A stretch of 64,000 nucleotides of DNA, taken from NCBI GenBank assembly GCA_016271365.2, contig CM057454.1, forward strand, positions 694,973,501 to 695,037,500, in the 5' to 3' direction. The DNA comes from Neoceratodus forsteri (taxonomy: Eukaryota > Chordata > Ceratodontiformes > Ceratodontidae). Of the stretch, positions 1 through 11,028 are shown in pieces. The translations under genes and the position numbers were made by a program. Position 1 is the stretch's first letter. Every line of letters starts with the position of its first letter. The notes under the pieces are model-generated. The model saw only the letters and a program-made list of their open reading frames with translations. It was not told where the DNA came from and did not search any database.

Positions 1-774
1 GTGTGCCTTGACTTGCTGTGAGTTATTCACAGCCATTCGGATACATTCACCCCTTAACGCACTTTAAGACTGCCCAAACAATATCTACTTTGCTAACTGA
101 TCCTGTATTTACTTCAAGGAAATTAGATATAAACTCTTTAATATGTGCTAAGGAGTCTGGTTTTTGAAGCAATTAATTGTTTAGGCACCATATAGAATCA
201 TGCTTAATCCCTGGGCCTAGTAGGTATGTGAAGCTGATGGAGGAATGGTCAGATAAAACCCTGGGATATGGGACGCATCCAGTACATCAGGAAGGCAAAA
301 GAGCTTATTAAAAAGTAATCTATATGGAATAGGAACCATGGGGAGAGAATAGAAAGTAAATTGTTTTTCACAGGATTTAACATTCTTCAGACATCCAAAG
401 ACCAGTACCACTAAGAAGATCCTTCAGAGCCCTTTGGGCTGAGGATGAGACCACACCTTCTCTATCTGATCTATCTAGATCCAGTTGGGAGGTAATATTC
501 AATCACCAACAAGTATCGTTAGTTTGGGGATTAGTAATAAGCAGATTCATTAAGTGGGTGAAAACTGGGAGGAATCAGCAATTGGGCCATAAATTGTACC
601 CACTAATACTGGGTAGGACTCAAGCATTCCATGAAGCAGAATATAACAACCATTAGGATCTCAAATTTCTTGGATTAGTTTGAATGGGACTGTTTTTGCC
701 AGTAGTATTGCCTTACCCCGACTTGTGGGCACCTTGCACCATAAGCCTTTCCACCATGCTTTTTTGCAACAAGG
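1..774 (-). pseudogene. L1-like ORF2 endonuclease fragment (L1-A, distal part)
   Basis: Reading the minus strand in all three frames gives broken stretches of an L1-type APE endonuclease. Recognisable pieces are a block reading ILLHGMLESYPVLVGTIYGP around 600-640, a degraded GGDFN-like block near 490, and SDHSSISFTYLLGPG near 215-250, the usual 'SDH' end of the nuclease. It continues toward the reverse-transcriptase linker at position 1. Stops and frameshifts are frequent, so it is an old inactive copy. Its upstream half lies at 8155-10300, beyond the LTR element that interrupts it. The clade (L1 versus Tx1) is not certain. Confidence 0.75.
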
Positions 775-779
775 GACAT
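775..779. repeat. Target-site duplication, left copy (GACAT)
   Basis: GACAT immediately precedes the TG of the 5' LTR and recurs directly after the 3' LTR at 8150-8154. A 5-bp duplication is typical of Ty3/gypsy integrase. Confidence 0.9.
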
Positions 780-2140
780 TGTGATAGTGTTTTCTCTTCC
801 CCCAAAAAAACTGTGCAGAACTAAGACCTGAAGTTTCTTTTTCTTCTATTATATATATATTTTTTTTAGACTGTTACGCAACAGCATATTTATTTTGTTT
901 AAATTCTCCCCCTTCCTTCTCTCTTACTTCTATGTCTGTACTTCTGTACTTATTTCCTAATTAAATAGCATGTTGGCCACTCGCTATCAAATCTATTCCT
1001 TTCAATTCCTCTTCAGGTTCTTCAGTAATGTAAAACAGCTAATTCTAAAACCTAGTGCATTCCATGATTATGGACACAGAAAACGGGATAAATCTATTTA
1101 GTAAAACCCTTGCCATACCCATGTGGGAAGCTAAAAGAAATAATATGAATGTATGGCATTTTTTTCAGTGCATTCTGAAAAGTCTAGGAAAACGGGTGAC
1201 ACAGAGCAAGCTAACAAGCTCATAATCCCATACTCATATTTTATCTTGTGTCTATCCTGCGTCCCTATGATAAAAGTATGAGCTCCCTTAAGATTGTTTA
1301 GTCTGGGAAAGAAAAGAAAGGTTAACTCCTTAGTGAGCACAGCTGACTTACAAGACAAATGGCTCCACTGAGCTTCATTTTGTTTATTTATGCATCTCAA
1401 ACAGCACAGTAGTATTTCCGTGCACATTTGTACATTCTGTGTTGTGAGTACATGAATTAAGGAAGTTGAAATACATTACTGTTCTTTGTGAGCCAAGTCC
1501 TGTTAGCTAGGTAACCCTGTATCTGCATGAAGAAACCTTCTGACTCTCCAGGTGTGTTCTATAGGAGGAGGAGTAAGCGGCACATCTTGGTCATTTTATA
1601 CATAGCCAAACCCCTTCTTCTATTTAAGTGGCGGACCGTTGCCTAATACAGCTCATATTCACATAATTAAGGAATAAATTACTCAAGATCCAATGTTTAA
1701 AATAAACATAATGGTTTATATTGATTATTCATATAGGAGAATCAGATTGTATGTAAAAGGAAATTAGTACTTGGAATTATATGTATAAATTCAGTATTTG
1801 TATTAATTGATAGGTGGAGTTTCAATTTGTGGGTAGGATCACAGTCTATATCAAGGCAGAATTGATGTTGTAATTGAGATAGTCATTGGGAGAGGACCTG
1901 TTTGGTTCTCCCAGAGAGATCTCTGAGAGGTCAGGCACAGTCTGATGTTGGTAGAATAGCTCTAATTGTTCATGCCAAACCTGTGCTTTTTGTATTTGTT
2001 TTCTTTACTTTGAACAAAGTGAGTCTTTAACTTTTATTATTTCAAATTTATTTCTTTTTGAATAAAAATCATACCTATTCAAGGTATGTTGTACCACTTA
2101 TGCTGTCTCTTGTAAAAGTCTTTTCTTACAACCCACAAAA
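780..2140 (+). repeat. 5' LTR of the gypsy element
   Basis: It starts TGTGATAG and aligns over its whole length with 6779-8149. A TATA-like TATTTAAG lies near 1620 and a polyadenylation signal AATAAA at 2061-2066, which suggests U3, R and U5 in the normal order. Comparing 901-1382 with 6914-7395 I counted 11 substitutions and no indels in 482 positions. The 3' boundary is set by alignment, because the terminal CA of the 3' LTR is degraded to AAAA here. Confidence 0.92.
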
Positions 2141-2144
2141 AAAT

Positions 2145-2162
2145 TGGTACCAGGAGTGGGGT
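2145..2162 (+). other. Primer-binding site, tRNA-Leu(UAA) type
   Basis: TGGTACCAGGAGTGGGGT begins four bases after the LTR end. As I recall the vertebrate tRNA-Leu(UAA), its 3' end with CCA added is complementary to all 18 bases. A match starting at TGG next to the LTR is what a minus-strand primer site should look like. Confidence 0.8.
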
Positions 2163-2352
2163 ACTCTGGTGATTCACACTAAAAATCCCAGAAGTAGATA
2201 CTGTTTTTCAGTATCTCTGACTTAAATTTGAGACAGCAGGTACATGGCCCATAAAATGGAGGAGTCATCTGGAGCTGTAACAAGAAGCCAGACACTCTTA
2301 ACTGGGAACCACTGTTGTCAGGACTTCCTCCTGTTGTTAGACCTAAGAGTAA

Positions 2353-3216
2353 AATGGGTATGGTCCCTGATGACATTGAGGAACTTACCATTTGTATGCA
2401 GGCCGTAAATATGAAGGAGCCAGGAGCGACCTGATAGTGTACCCCAGATGACTTACGGGAGCTATTACGCTGGTTGGCACTAAGGCAAGTGAAGCAGGAC
2501 AGACAAAGAGATCGGGATTACCAGGAACGAGCAGGAATGCAGAAGACAGGGCCAGAGGTGGGCAGACACCATACAATTGTTACAGACATTAGGGGCAGGA
2601 CAGGGGCTCAAACCACTCCAAGGACATAAACTAACTAAAATGACACTATCAGATGATATTGAGTCCTATCTAACAACATTTGAATGGGTAGCACAAGCAT
2701 GCAATTGGCCTCCAACACAATGGGTGGTTCATCTTGCCCCTTATTTAACAGGAAAAGCACAATTAGCTTATACCAACATGGACAGTGCTTCTGTTAATGA
2801 CTATACCGCAGTTAAACAGGAGATTCTGAAATGTTTCGATATCAATTCAGAAACCTATAGGCAAAGATTCAGATCTTTAAAACATGTGTCTCATATTCCA
2901 CCTCGAGAAACATACACCCAGACTCCAAGACCTCTGTGGCAAGTGGATCCAACCAGAGGGAAGACAGTGAAAGCCGTCATGGATGTGTTTATCTTGGAAC
3001 AGTTCATACAGATTATGCCGCTGATGTACAGCTATGGATCAGGAACATAATCCAGATAATGCAGATCTTGCCATCACGCTGGCTGAGGATTTTCTTGCCG
3101 CCCGACAGACCCTGCGGAAAGGATTTCAAAGGACAGACAGTAACCTGTTACTAGACCTACTACTACAACAACACGAAGACCTTTCTTTCCAACTAATCAT
3201 AACATCGGAGTGTTAA
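2353..3216 (+). pseudogene. gag remnant with SCAN-like capsid segment
   Basis: A likely start is near 2353; the best open stretch is 2577-3050. It encodes a capsid-type protein with the block LAPYLTGKAQLAY and then DINSETYRQRFRSL (about 2836-2877), followed by VFILEQFIQIMP (2982-3020). The ETYRQRF...LEQF pattern is that of SCAN domains, which are thought to descend from Gmr1-type gypsy capsids. The frame shifts near 3018-3034 and the rest of the SCAN-like helix continues in another frame to 3216. The protein would form the retrotransposon particle. It is broken here and probably not functional. Confidence 0.8.
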
Positions 3217-3225
3217 AGAGAAAAT

Positions 3226-3672
3226 ATGACTGTTCCTGTTAAACAAAAAGAAACTACAATAAAATGTCATTATTGTCATGGCTTGGGACATATTGCCCGG
3301 TTATGTCCTAAAATAAGAAAGGAGCCGGCCTATTTTGCTTCTATAGACTTGGGTAACTTTGTTATTCCTGTACAGGTTAATGGACAAACTGTTGATGGAC
3401 TTGTAGACTCTGGCAGCAAACAAAGCCTCATTTGAGCAGATTTGGTTCATTTGACAAATCCTGTTTCCACAACAGGTATAATTTGTATTCATGGAGACAT
3501 TCATCAATATCCAACAACTGCAGTACCAATTGTTATAAATGGACTTATGGACACTGTTACTGTGGGGGTAGTTCTCACTTTACCTGTTCCTTTTATTTTA
3601 GGTCAAGATTATGACAGATTTTCACAAATAGTATCTTCCTGTCAGAATGTAAATGTTCATAATTTAGTGTAG
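3226..3672 (+). pseudogene. Nucleocapsid knuckle and aspartic protease remnant
   Basis: A CCHC zinc knuckle, CHYCHGLGHIARLC, occupies 3265-3306; it fits CX2CX4HX4C and would bind RNA. The aspartic protease follows with the catalytic triplet DSG at 3406-3414. The frame ends at a TGA at 3433-3435 just after SKQSLI, and protease-like sequence resumes in a second frame to 3672, including an LPVPFILGQDY block that resembles the hydrophobic-Gly end of retroelement proteases. The stop could have been a readthrough site, but other breaks in the element favour decay. 3673-3984 is a lysine-rich linker with no domain I can name. Confidence 0.8.
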
Positions 3673-3984
3673 TTGCTACTAGATCTCAGATTGCTACTAA
3701 TCCTGAACAGAATGATTTACCTTTTCCTTCCAGGATGAAATCTTTGGGAAGTTAGGAAAAAATAGGAAAACTAAGGCAGAAAAAGCAAAGTACAAAAACA
3801 ATGGAAAAAGAGAAACACTTGTAGAATTGATGCCAACTATAGATGTACAATATAGCTCAGGAACAAAAGAAGATACCTCTCTTACTTCTATATTTACACA
3901 AGCAGGATCAGATAATCTAACCAAAAACCCTATAGTAACAAAATAAATATTTTGTGCAGAATCTGTGTCCATCCTACCACCCAA

Positions 3985-5128
3985 GAACAGGCTGAGCAGT
4001 TAATAGTCCCTAAGAAATATAGGTCTGACTTATTATTTCTTTCTCATGATATGCCCAGTGCTGGTCATGCAGGAGGGAAAGAACTTTAGTTAGGCTCCTA
4101 CAATGGTTTTATTGGCCCAGTATCCATAATTCCGTTACTGAATACTGTCGTAGTTGCCCAGAATGTCAACAGATTAACCAGGTAACAAAAAAGACCAAGT
4201 ACCCTCAGACCTTTACCTCTAGTTACACAGCCCTTTGAGCGAATAGCAATGGATATTGTTGGCCCTTGACTAAAAGTTCTAAAGGAAATAAGTTCATCTT
4301 GGTTATTTGTGACTATGCCACCAAGTATCCGGAGGCTTATCCTCTCCGGACTATCACTACAGCTAAAATAGCTGAAAAGGTTCTTGATTATTGTAGCAGA
4401 TTGGGAATACCAAAAGTAATATTAACAGACAGAGGAGCAATTTTTTTGTGCAGCTTTTCTATCAGAACTTTATAAACTGCTTGGTGCTACTGCCATATGA
4501 ATGACCCCATTATCATCCACAAACAGATGGCCTTGTAGAAAGGTTTAATCAAACATTAAAATGCATGTTACGAAAATTTATGGGTGATGAAGGGAAATAT
4601 TGGGATCATTATCTTCCACTGTTCCTATTTGCTTATCGGGAGGTCCCTCAGACCTCCACTGGATTTTCACCATTCCAGTTGTTGTATGGCCATAATCTCC
4701 ATGGACCTTTAGATGTAATAAAGGAAGCTTGGGAAGGTGATCTTTACATCAAACATGTGAATGTTTTAGAATATATGAAGAAAATGTGGAAAAAACTACT
4801 TTTGTACACTCAACAGGCACATAAAAATGCTGTAGAAGCCACGGTAAAACAAAAAACTTTGTATGATATAAAAACATGTGACAAGGTTTTTAAACTGGGG
4901 GATAAGGTGTTGCTTCTCTTACCATCATCTGAAAACAAGTTACTAATGAAGTGGCAAGGTCCCTACAATATTCTAGAACAAACTGGACCAGTCACATACA
5001 AATTGAAACCCCAGGAAAATATTCCCTTACAAAATATACCATGCCAATTTGTTAGAGCATGCAGGAACGAGCAGAACCAACAAAGCCCTGTTGTTATATC
5101 TATACAGAGAGTCAGAATACTGACTTAG
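3985..5128 (+). pseudogene. Integrase remnant (HHCC, DDE core, GPY/F end)
   Basis: An HHCC zinc-binding pattern (His pair near 4045-4065, Cys pair near 4147-4165) is split by a frameshift. The catalytic core has Asp in MDIVGP at 4252-4254, Asp in LTDRG at 4428-4430 and Glu in VERFNQTLK at 4538-4540. The last two are about 36 codons apart, as in DD35E integrases. The C-terminal GPY/F module is seen as KWQGPYNILEQTG near 4951-4990. The best open segment is 4565-5128. Integrase lying upstream of RT is the distinctive point. Frame breaks near 4090, 4270 and 4470-4510 make it inactive. Confidence 0.9.
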
Positions 5129-6265
5129 ACTTGCATATCAAAGATTGGAAAATGACAGGAAAAAAGACAAGATGGTGATCATTAATCCGGCTTTAACAAA
5201 AGAACAACAAAAGATATTGATCACCTTCTTGATCAATTTTCCACAGTATTTACTACTAAACCAGGGCGTGCTATAAATGTAACACACCAAATCAAAACCA
5301 CTGCTTCACCTATAAGACAAAAAGCTTATAGATTACCTGAAAAACTTCGATCAGAGGTAAAACAAGAGATTGATAAATTATTGGCCTTAGGGATCATAGA
5401 ACCTTCAGTAAGCCCATGGTCATCCCCTATGGTTATAGTCCCCAAAAAGGAAGGAGAAATTCACCTCTGCTTAGACTTTAGGAAACTAAATATGGTGTCT
5501 CAATTCGACTGCTATCCTATACCTAGGGTAGATGATATTATTGACCAAATTGGCCAAGCCCAATATATCACTACCTTAGACCTTACAAAAGGATATTGGC
5601 AGATTCCATTAGATCCTGAATCCAAAGACAAAACTGCTTTTAGTACCCCTTATGGTTTATTTCAGTTCAAATATATGCCTTTTGGTCTACACGGAGCGCC
5701 AGCAACTTTTCAACGATACATAGATCAGTTATTGGCACCACATTTACAGTATTGCTCTGCTTACTTGGACGATGTAGTTGTCCATAGTAAGGATTGGCCA
5801 TCCCATCTTGTCCAGCTGAGCAAACTTATACAAACTATAAAATCAGCAGGGCTTACAATCAACCCTTCTAAATGTTCTATAGCTATGCAAGAAGCCAAAT
5901 ATCTGGGTTTCATCTTAGGTAATGGGATCATTCGCCCTGAAGTGGACAAGGTCGTGGTAGTAGCAAACTGTCCTGTCCCTCAAACTAAGACAGATGTAAA
6001 ATCTTTTTTGGAGCTTGCAGGATACTACCGCCATTTCATTCCCGACTTCTCCACAATTGCTACACCTCTCACTGAGTTAACAAAGAAAACTGTACTTATC
6101 AAAATTTCATGGTCTGTGACTTGTGATAAAGCTTTTCATTCCATCAAAGCTGCTTTATGTGCATCACACATATTATGTTCACCTGATTTTCACAACCATT
6201 TGAAGTTCACACAGATGCTTCAGACACTGGGTTGGGAGCTGTACTATGTCAAACCATCAAAGTGA
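5129..6265 (+). pseudogene. Ty3/gypsy reverse transcriptase
   Basis: An open stretch at 5381-6265 holds most of the RT. In order it shows SPWSSPMVIVPKK, LCLDFRKLN, the TTLDLTKGYWQIPL block with catalytic Asp, FGLHGAPATFQR, and the active-site box YLDD at 5762-5773. The thumb/connection follows with LELAGYYRHFIPDFS. The N-terminal part (5150-5380) is readable only by changing frame. The enzyme would copy the element RNA into DNA from the tRNA primer at 2145. All catalytic aspartates I can place are intact, so this is the best preserved domain of the element. Confidence 0.93.
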
Positions 6266-6585
6266 AGAACATCCTATCCTTTATGTCGCCGTAAATTATT
6301 TCCAAGAGAACTCAAATATGCCATCATTGAGATGGAATGTTTGGCGATTAAATGGGCAATTGAAGCTTTAAAGTTCTATTTATGGGTAACCATTTTACAT
6401 TAGTCACTGATCATAATCCCTTATGCTGGCTACAGCAAATGAAGGATAAGAATGTCCGCATCCTTCGATGGTATTTAACTCTGCAACCCTATTCCTTTGA
6501 GATTAAACACAGGTCTGGAGCTAAGCATAAAATGCTGATTTCTTGTCCAGATATGGTAATGATGGATCAGTTAAACCCAGGGTAA
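6200..6585 (+). pseudogene. RNase H domain remnant
   Basis: The first catalytic Asp lies in a TDASDTGLGAVL block at about 6211-6245, in a frame shifted from the RT. A second conserved block, TDHNPLCWLQQMKDK, lies near 6406-6450 in the open segment 6382-6585. It directly follows the RT, as usual in Ty3/gypsy, and would degrade RNA in RNA-DNA hybrids. At least two frame changes and a stop separate the parts. The C-terminal end (around 6585) is also the end of element coding sequence. Confidence 0.85.
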
Positions 6586-6764
6586 AATGAAGTAATTAAT
6601 GTACTTAAAACAGATTAATGTAGGTTGTTTAAAATAACATCCTACTCATGTTATTATGGGTGCCCTGGGTGGGGTTTCTGTGAGGTGGGTGGAAACCCAT
6701 CCCATTCCTATAGAATATGGAGTTATTAACTTTCATACAAACCAATAGCACTTGGTTTGTTTTT

Positions 6765-6774
6765 GAAAAGGGGG
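6765..6774 (+). other. Polypurine tract
   Basis: GAAAAGGGGG lies four bases before the TGTGATGG that starts the 3' LTR. Its position and composition are those of the plus-strand primer. The four extra bases TGTT between tract and LTR are absent from the 5' LTR start. Confidence 0.75.
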
Positions 6775-6778
6775 TGTT

Positions 6779-8149
6779 TGTGATGGTGTTTTTCTCTTCC
6801 CCCCCAAAAAAACTGTTTGTGCAGAACTAAGACCTGAAGTTTCTTTTTCTCCTATTATATATACATATATATCTTTTTTTAGACTGTTGCTCAACAGCAT
6901 ATTTATTTTGTTTAAATTCTCCCCCTTCCTTCTCTCTTACTTCTATGTCTGTACTTCTGTACTTATTTCCTAATTAAATAGCGTGTTGGCCACTCGCTAT
7001 CAAATCTATTCCTTTCAATTCCTCTTCAGGTTCTTCAGTAATGTAAAACAGCTAATTCTAAAACCTAGTGCATGCCATGATTATGGACACAGAAAACGGG
7101 ATAAATCTATTTAGTAAAACCCTTGCCATACCCATGTTGGAAGCTAAAAGAAATATTATGAATGTATGGCATTTTTTTCAGTGCATTCTGAAAAGTCTAG
7201 GGAAACGGGTGACCCAGAGCAAGCTAACAAGCTCATAATCCCATACTAATATTTTATCTTGTGTCTATCCTGTGTCCCTATGATAAAAGCATGAGCTCCC
7301 TTAAGATTGTTTAGTCTGGGAAAGAAAAGAAAGGTTAACTCCCTAGTGAGCACAGCTGACTTACAAGACAAATGGCTCCACCGAGCTTCATTTTGTTTAT
7401 TTATGCATCTCAAACAGCACAGTAGTATTTCCGTGCACATTTGTACATTCTGTGTTGTGAGTACATGAATTAAGGAAGTTGAAATACATTACTGTTCTTT
7501 GTGAGCCAAGTCCTGTTAGCAAGCTAGAGTAACCCTGTATCTGCATGAAGAAACCTTCTGACTCTTCAGGTGTGTCCTATAGGGAGGGAGTGAGTGGCAC
7601 ATCTTGGTCATTTTATACATGAGCCAAACCCTCCTTCTATTTAAGTGGGCAGTACCTTGCCTAATACAGCTCATATTCCCATAATTAAGTAATAAATCAC
7701 TCAAGATCCAATGTTTAAAATAAACATAATGGTTGTATTGATTATTCATATAGGAGAATCAGATTGTATGTAAAAGAAATTAGTACTTGGAACTATATGT
7801 ATAAATTCAGTATTTGTATTAATTGATAGGTGGAGTTTCAATTTGTGGGTGGGATCACAGTCCTATATCAAGGCAGAATTGATGTTGTAATTGAGATAGT
7901 CATTGGGAGAGGACCTGTTTGGTTCTCCCATAGAGATCTCTGAGAGGTCAGGCACAGTCTGATGTTGGTAGAATAGCTCTAATTGTTCATGCCAAACCTG
8001 TCCTTTTTGTATTTGTTTACTTTGAACAAAGTGAGTCTTTAACTTTTATTATTTCAAATTTATTTCTTTTGAATAAAAATCATACCTATTCAAGGTATGT
8101 TGTACCACTATGCTGTCTCTTGTAAAGTCTTTTCTTACACCCCACGACA
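6779..8149 (+). repeat. 3' LTR of the gypsy element
   Basis: It aligns end to end with 780-2140 and ends in CA at 8148-8149, followed at once by GACAT. Small indels and substitutions separate the two LTRs; in 482 compared positions I counted 11 substitutions. Confidence 0.92.
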
Positions 8150-8154
8150 GACAT
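8150..8154. repeat. Target-site duplication, right copy (GACAT)
   Basis: Pairs with 775-779. Removing the element and one copy rejoins the antisense L1 endonuclease reading at the QETHLQRQD block. Confidence 0.9.
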
Positions 8155-8290
8155 CTTGTCTCTGAAGGTGTGTTTCTTGTATGCACACTATCCCAGCTTG
8201 AAGGTGTGAAAGATGTCTCAATATCATTTTCCTTTACATCTATCCTGCACCCTTTACATTCTAGCTCATAAACACATGTATTCCCCATAT
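8155..8290 (-). pseudogene. L1-A ORF2 start (endonuclease N-terminus)
   Basis: On the minus strand the sequence gives a degraded WNVNG-like start near 8270 and then IVCIQETHLQRQD ending at the gypsy insertion point. The QETHL block is a hallmark of L1-type APE endonucleases and carries a metal-binding glutamate. The reading continues at 774 on the other side of the LTR element, so both pieces are one L1 copy. Stops are present in the first 30 codons. Confidence 0.8.
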
Positions 8291-9309
8291 GAAAAATGAA
8301 TCTGGTTCTGCAGGAAAACTTATCAACTCCAAGACACTCTTACATTTCATTAAAGCAAATAAAGATCAAGCTTGGTAACCCCCAAAAAGTTTCTTTTCAA
8401 CCTGCATGCTGCCTTATTAAAAGAAAATGTACATTCCCCAAACTATCAAAATAAGGCAACCTGTAAGGCTAGGACCCTCATCTTTAACAATTACCCCAGT
8501 TCTAAACAACTGCACACTGGTCTAATACTGCTAGGTGATGTTGTAATGCAAATCTGATAACAGCAAGCAATCCTTGCTGCTTTTCCCCTGCCCATCAATC
8601 AAACCACACCAAAACCTTCATATCTTACATTTAAACAGTTATTCTATAGCTATTGAGTTTCCATTTCAAGGCAGCGGCTGATGTATTTCCAGCCACCGTA
8701 TTCTCACACCAGAAAGCAGATTTCTATCTCAAAAAGTCAAAAGGAAAAAGTTAGGAAGTCCCGATCATGACCAGGAACCTCTGTGAAGCCAGCACATTCT
8801 AATTTAAAATTAAAAGTTAAATTGTAAGTCCCTTATGGGTCACAGTTGGTCTTGCATCAATCTGGCAAGGGAATTCAACAAATCCCTGATTATTCACTGG
8901 CCACACAGTCAAAAAGAGGGAATTCCCAGGGGTAGCAGTTCCGCCTTTGATCTAGTCCAGGCATGTATTAGCTCACTTGGTAGTCACTAATGAAGGACCA
9001 GGATTGCTCCCAGCTTCTTTGCTAGCCCAGGCCGCAACGGGCAAGGCGAGAGACAAGGCCTCATTCTTGTATTTCCTTCTGTCATGCAGGAAATGAGATT
9101 ACTGACAAAATACTAAACATTTTCTCTCCTTAATATTAATGATCAGGCACCCCAAAGGTCAGCACCTTTGCGAGAGACCTATCAGTTTAAAGTAAGTGTC
9201 CACCTTGAGGAAAGCAGAAAGTCAGACCTGTTCAGGTCCATCCCATCTCATCTCATCTCATCGCGATCCCTTGCATTCATAAAAATAAGCCAAACCTGAA
9301 TTTCTTCAT
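8291..9309. other. About 1 kb between L1-A ORF1 and ORF2, unassigned
   Basis: No coding similarity is visible on either strand. It is longer than a normal L1 inter-ORF spacer, so it may contain an older insertion whose ends I cannot see. A short CATCT run lies at 9240-9262. Confidence 0.4.
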
Positions 9310-10215
9310 TCACTTGAAAAGTTCAGGGAGCAAAGTTTTCAGTTCTTGCAGTGCTTGTTCAGGAGTTTCAAAGGATATCCACTGATCTCCATGTTTTATT
9401 TGCAAAATTGCTGGGTACCTGACTCAAAAAACTTTACCAGCTGCAATAAGCTTAGATATTATTGGCTGAAGCTCTTGCCTCCTGACACGCACAGTATGTA
9501 GCAGATCTTGAGTAATCTGAATCTTCCTACCTTCCCACTGAACCTCTTGGAGCTCTTTGATTTTGCTTATGATGTAATGTTTATCCTGAAAGTTCAACAA
9601 TTTAAAAATGAGAGCATGGGGGAGCTAACTGATGGCCGGTGGGAGGCTGTCAATAACTTTCAATGGTGTATGCCCTCCATTAGGTGAGGGCCCTGCATTT
9701 TGCATAACTTTTGCAGAAACATAAGCGAGGATGCTCCTTCTTCTTTCTGTGGCATACCAATTATAATCAAGTTGTTTCACCTAGCTCACCCTCCTAGATA
9801 TTCTAACTTTTCCTACAGCTTCTTTAGTCATCTGTTTACTTGTGTAGTCCCTTGTTCAGTTTTCTCTTGTTTTTTCTCTAGTGATATGGTTCTTGCCTCC
9901 AGATCCCCCATTCTTGTATTTAATGTTGCCACAGAAGATTTATTTTGCTGCATATCTTTGGATATAATAGAGATCACAGCTGCAGCCAGTGAATTATCTC
10001 CAAGAATCTTTTCTTCCGACAGTCTGGTCTGCAGAGGATTTGGGTAGAGCTGGCAGCCTGCTGCTTTGATTGCTTCTTGGCCTTGTTATTTTCTGGTGGG
10101 GGCTTTTCTCATATATACCTTCATTCTTCCCTTTCAAATCAGTGCCCAAGGTTTCTTCTGTAGTAGTAGATCACTTTAGTGAGATGAAATGAGCCCGAAA
10201 TGCTGGTTCTGGCAT
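9310..10215 (-). pseudogene. L1-like ORF1 (RNA-binding protein), L1-A
   Basis: The minus-strand ATG at 10215-10213 begins MPEPAFRAHFISLK. Further on come a heptad-rich segment (DLEARTISLEKKQEK, about 9905-9865), the RRM-like block NNLIIIGMPQKEEGA (about 9775-9730), and an ASHRPS block near 9630 that corresponds to the usual AHR. The C-terminal domain reads ARRQEL-like and then HGDQWISFETPEQALQELK (about 9395-9335), with a stop at 9312-9310. This layout (coiled coil, RRM, C-terminal domain) is that of the L1 ORF1 trimeric RNA chaperone. Several frameshifts and stops interrupt it. 10216-10300 would be the L1 5' leader. Confidence 0.8.
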
Positions 10216-10300
10216 GATTATCTGTGAGTGGTGAGCGGAGCCAAGGAAGGTTGTTGCTGCTGCCTTTCAGAATGCCATCACGTGACCCCACCTCGACCAT

Positions 10301-10556
10301 TGTTTTGATTTAGTACTCTCTATGTTTTGCACTGTTGAAAATCATTGTTATGCCTATTATTATAATTTATGCCACTCATACTGTATCTACCCTTTTAGTA
10401 GGTATCTTGAAAAGTCCTTCTGCTGTGTCAGGATTATCTGTCTTGTAAAACTGTTATATTGTATTGAGAATCTACCCAGGCCCAACTTGTGAATGAGTTT
10501 TCTCAATGGTGTTCCACTTGGCTAAATAAAGATTGATTGATTGATTGATTGATTGA
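10301..10556 (+). mobile_element. Rex1-like LINE 3' end with (GATT)n tail
   Basis: AT-rich sequence ends in a short hairpin (TGAGTTTTCTCA), GGCTAAATAAAG and a GATT microsatellite at 10531-10556. The same order of features ends the antisense LINE whose tail is at 61498-61512. This is therefore probably a heavily 5'-truncated copy of that family, with 3' UTR only. Confidence 0.6.
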
Positions 10557-10875
10557 ATGGAAACATATTGTTTGTGTGCAAAGATCATTTTACCCATATT
10601 AGTACCGACAGATTCAATTTGGTACATTTAGCTAATGTTTCTCTGGCGACTGCATGTTCTGGTTTATTTGGTCTTTCTCTCTCTTAGTGAAGCCCACATA
10701 GTGGGCACCATGTATGGTGTAAATGTCTCCACTACCTCCTTGAAGATGAAGACAACCCTGAAAGTGGGTTGGGCTCACTGGAGGAATAGAGAATATGACG
10801 ATATTCCCCAGTTTGGAAGCAGTTTTGTTTAACCAGTTTTCACGTTCCCTCAATGTGTACTTTGTTACTATGTTA
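10557..10875. other. Unassigned stretch
   Basis: It contains short open frames on both strands (10632-10853) of about 65-73 codons, with no recognisable domain and complementary overlap. I see no gene or known repeat. Confidence 0.4.
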
Positions 10876-10990
10876 AGGGTACATTATTTTAGATGAAGGT
10901 AGATTTTTATTTACAAAAGCACCCATTTCCAGAGATTCTGGGTGCTGTACAAACCAACAACAACAGTACAATTAATTAAAATCCTACACA

Positions 10991-11028
<38 letters not shown>

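Larger units (their letters stand above)
780..8149 (+). mobile_element. Complete Ty3/gypsy LTR retrotransposon, Gmr1-like domain order
   Basis: The element is 7370 bp, bounded by LTRs of about 1.36 kb and a GACAT target duplication. A primer-binding site lies just inside the 5' LTR and a purine tract just before the 3' LTR. Coding remnants run in the order gag with a SCAN-like segment, CCHC knuckle, aspartic protease, integrase, reverse transcriptase, RNase H. Integrase before RT is the reverse of ordinary Ty3/gypsy elements and is known from the Gmr1 group. No envelope gene is visible; 6586-6764 is too short and non-coding. Several frames are broken by stops and shifts, so it is not autonomous now. 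It sits inside the endonuclease region of an older antisense L1. Confidence 0.93.

Noticed and set aside
1131..1427. 98-codon minus-strand frame
   Set aside because: Lies inside the 5' LTR and recurs, shortened, in the 3' LTR; no domain.
6586..6778. Envelope gene in the gypsy element
   Set aside because: Fewer than 200 bases and no open frame between RNase H and the 3' LTR.
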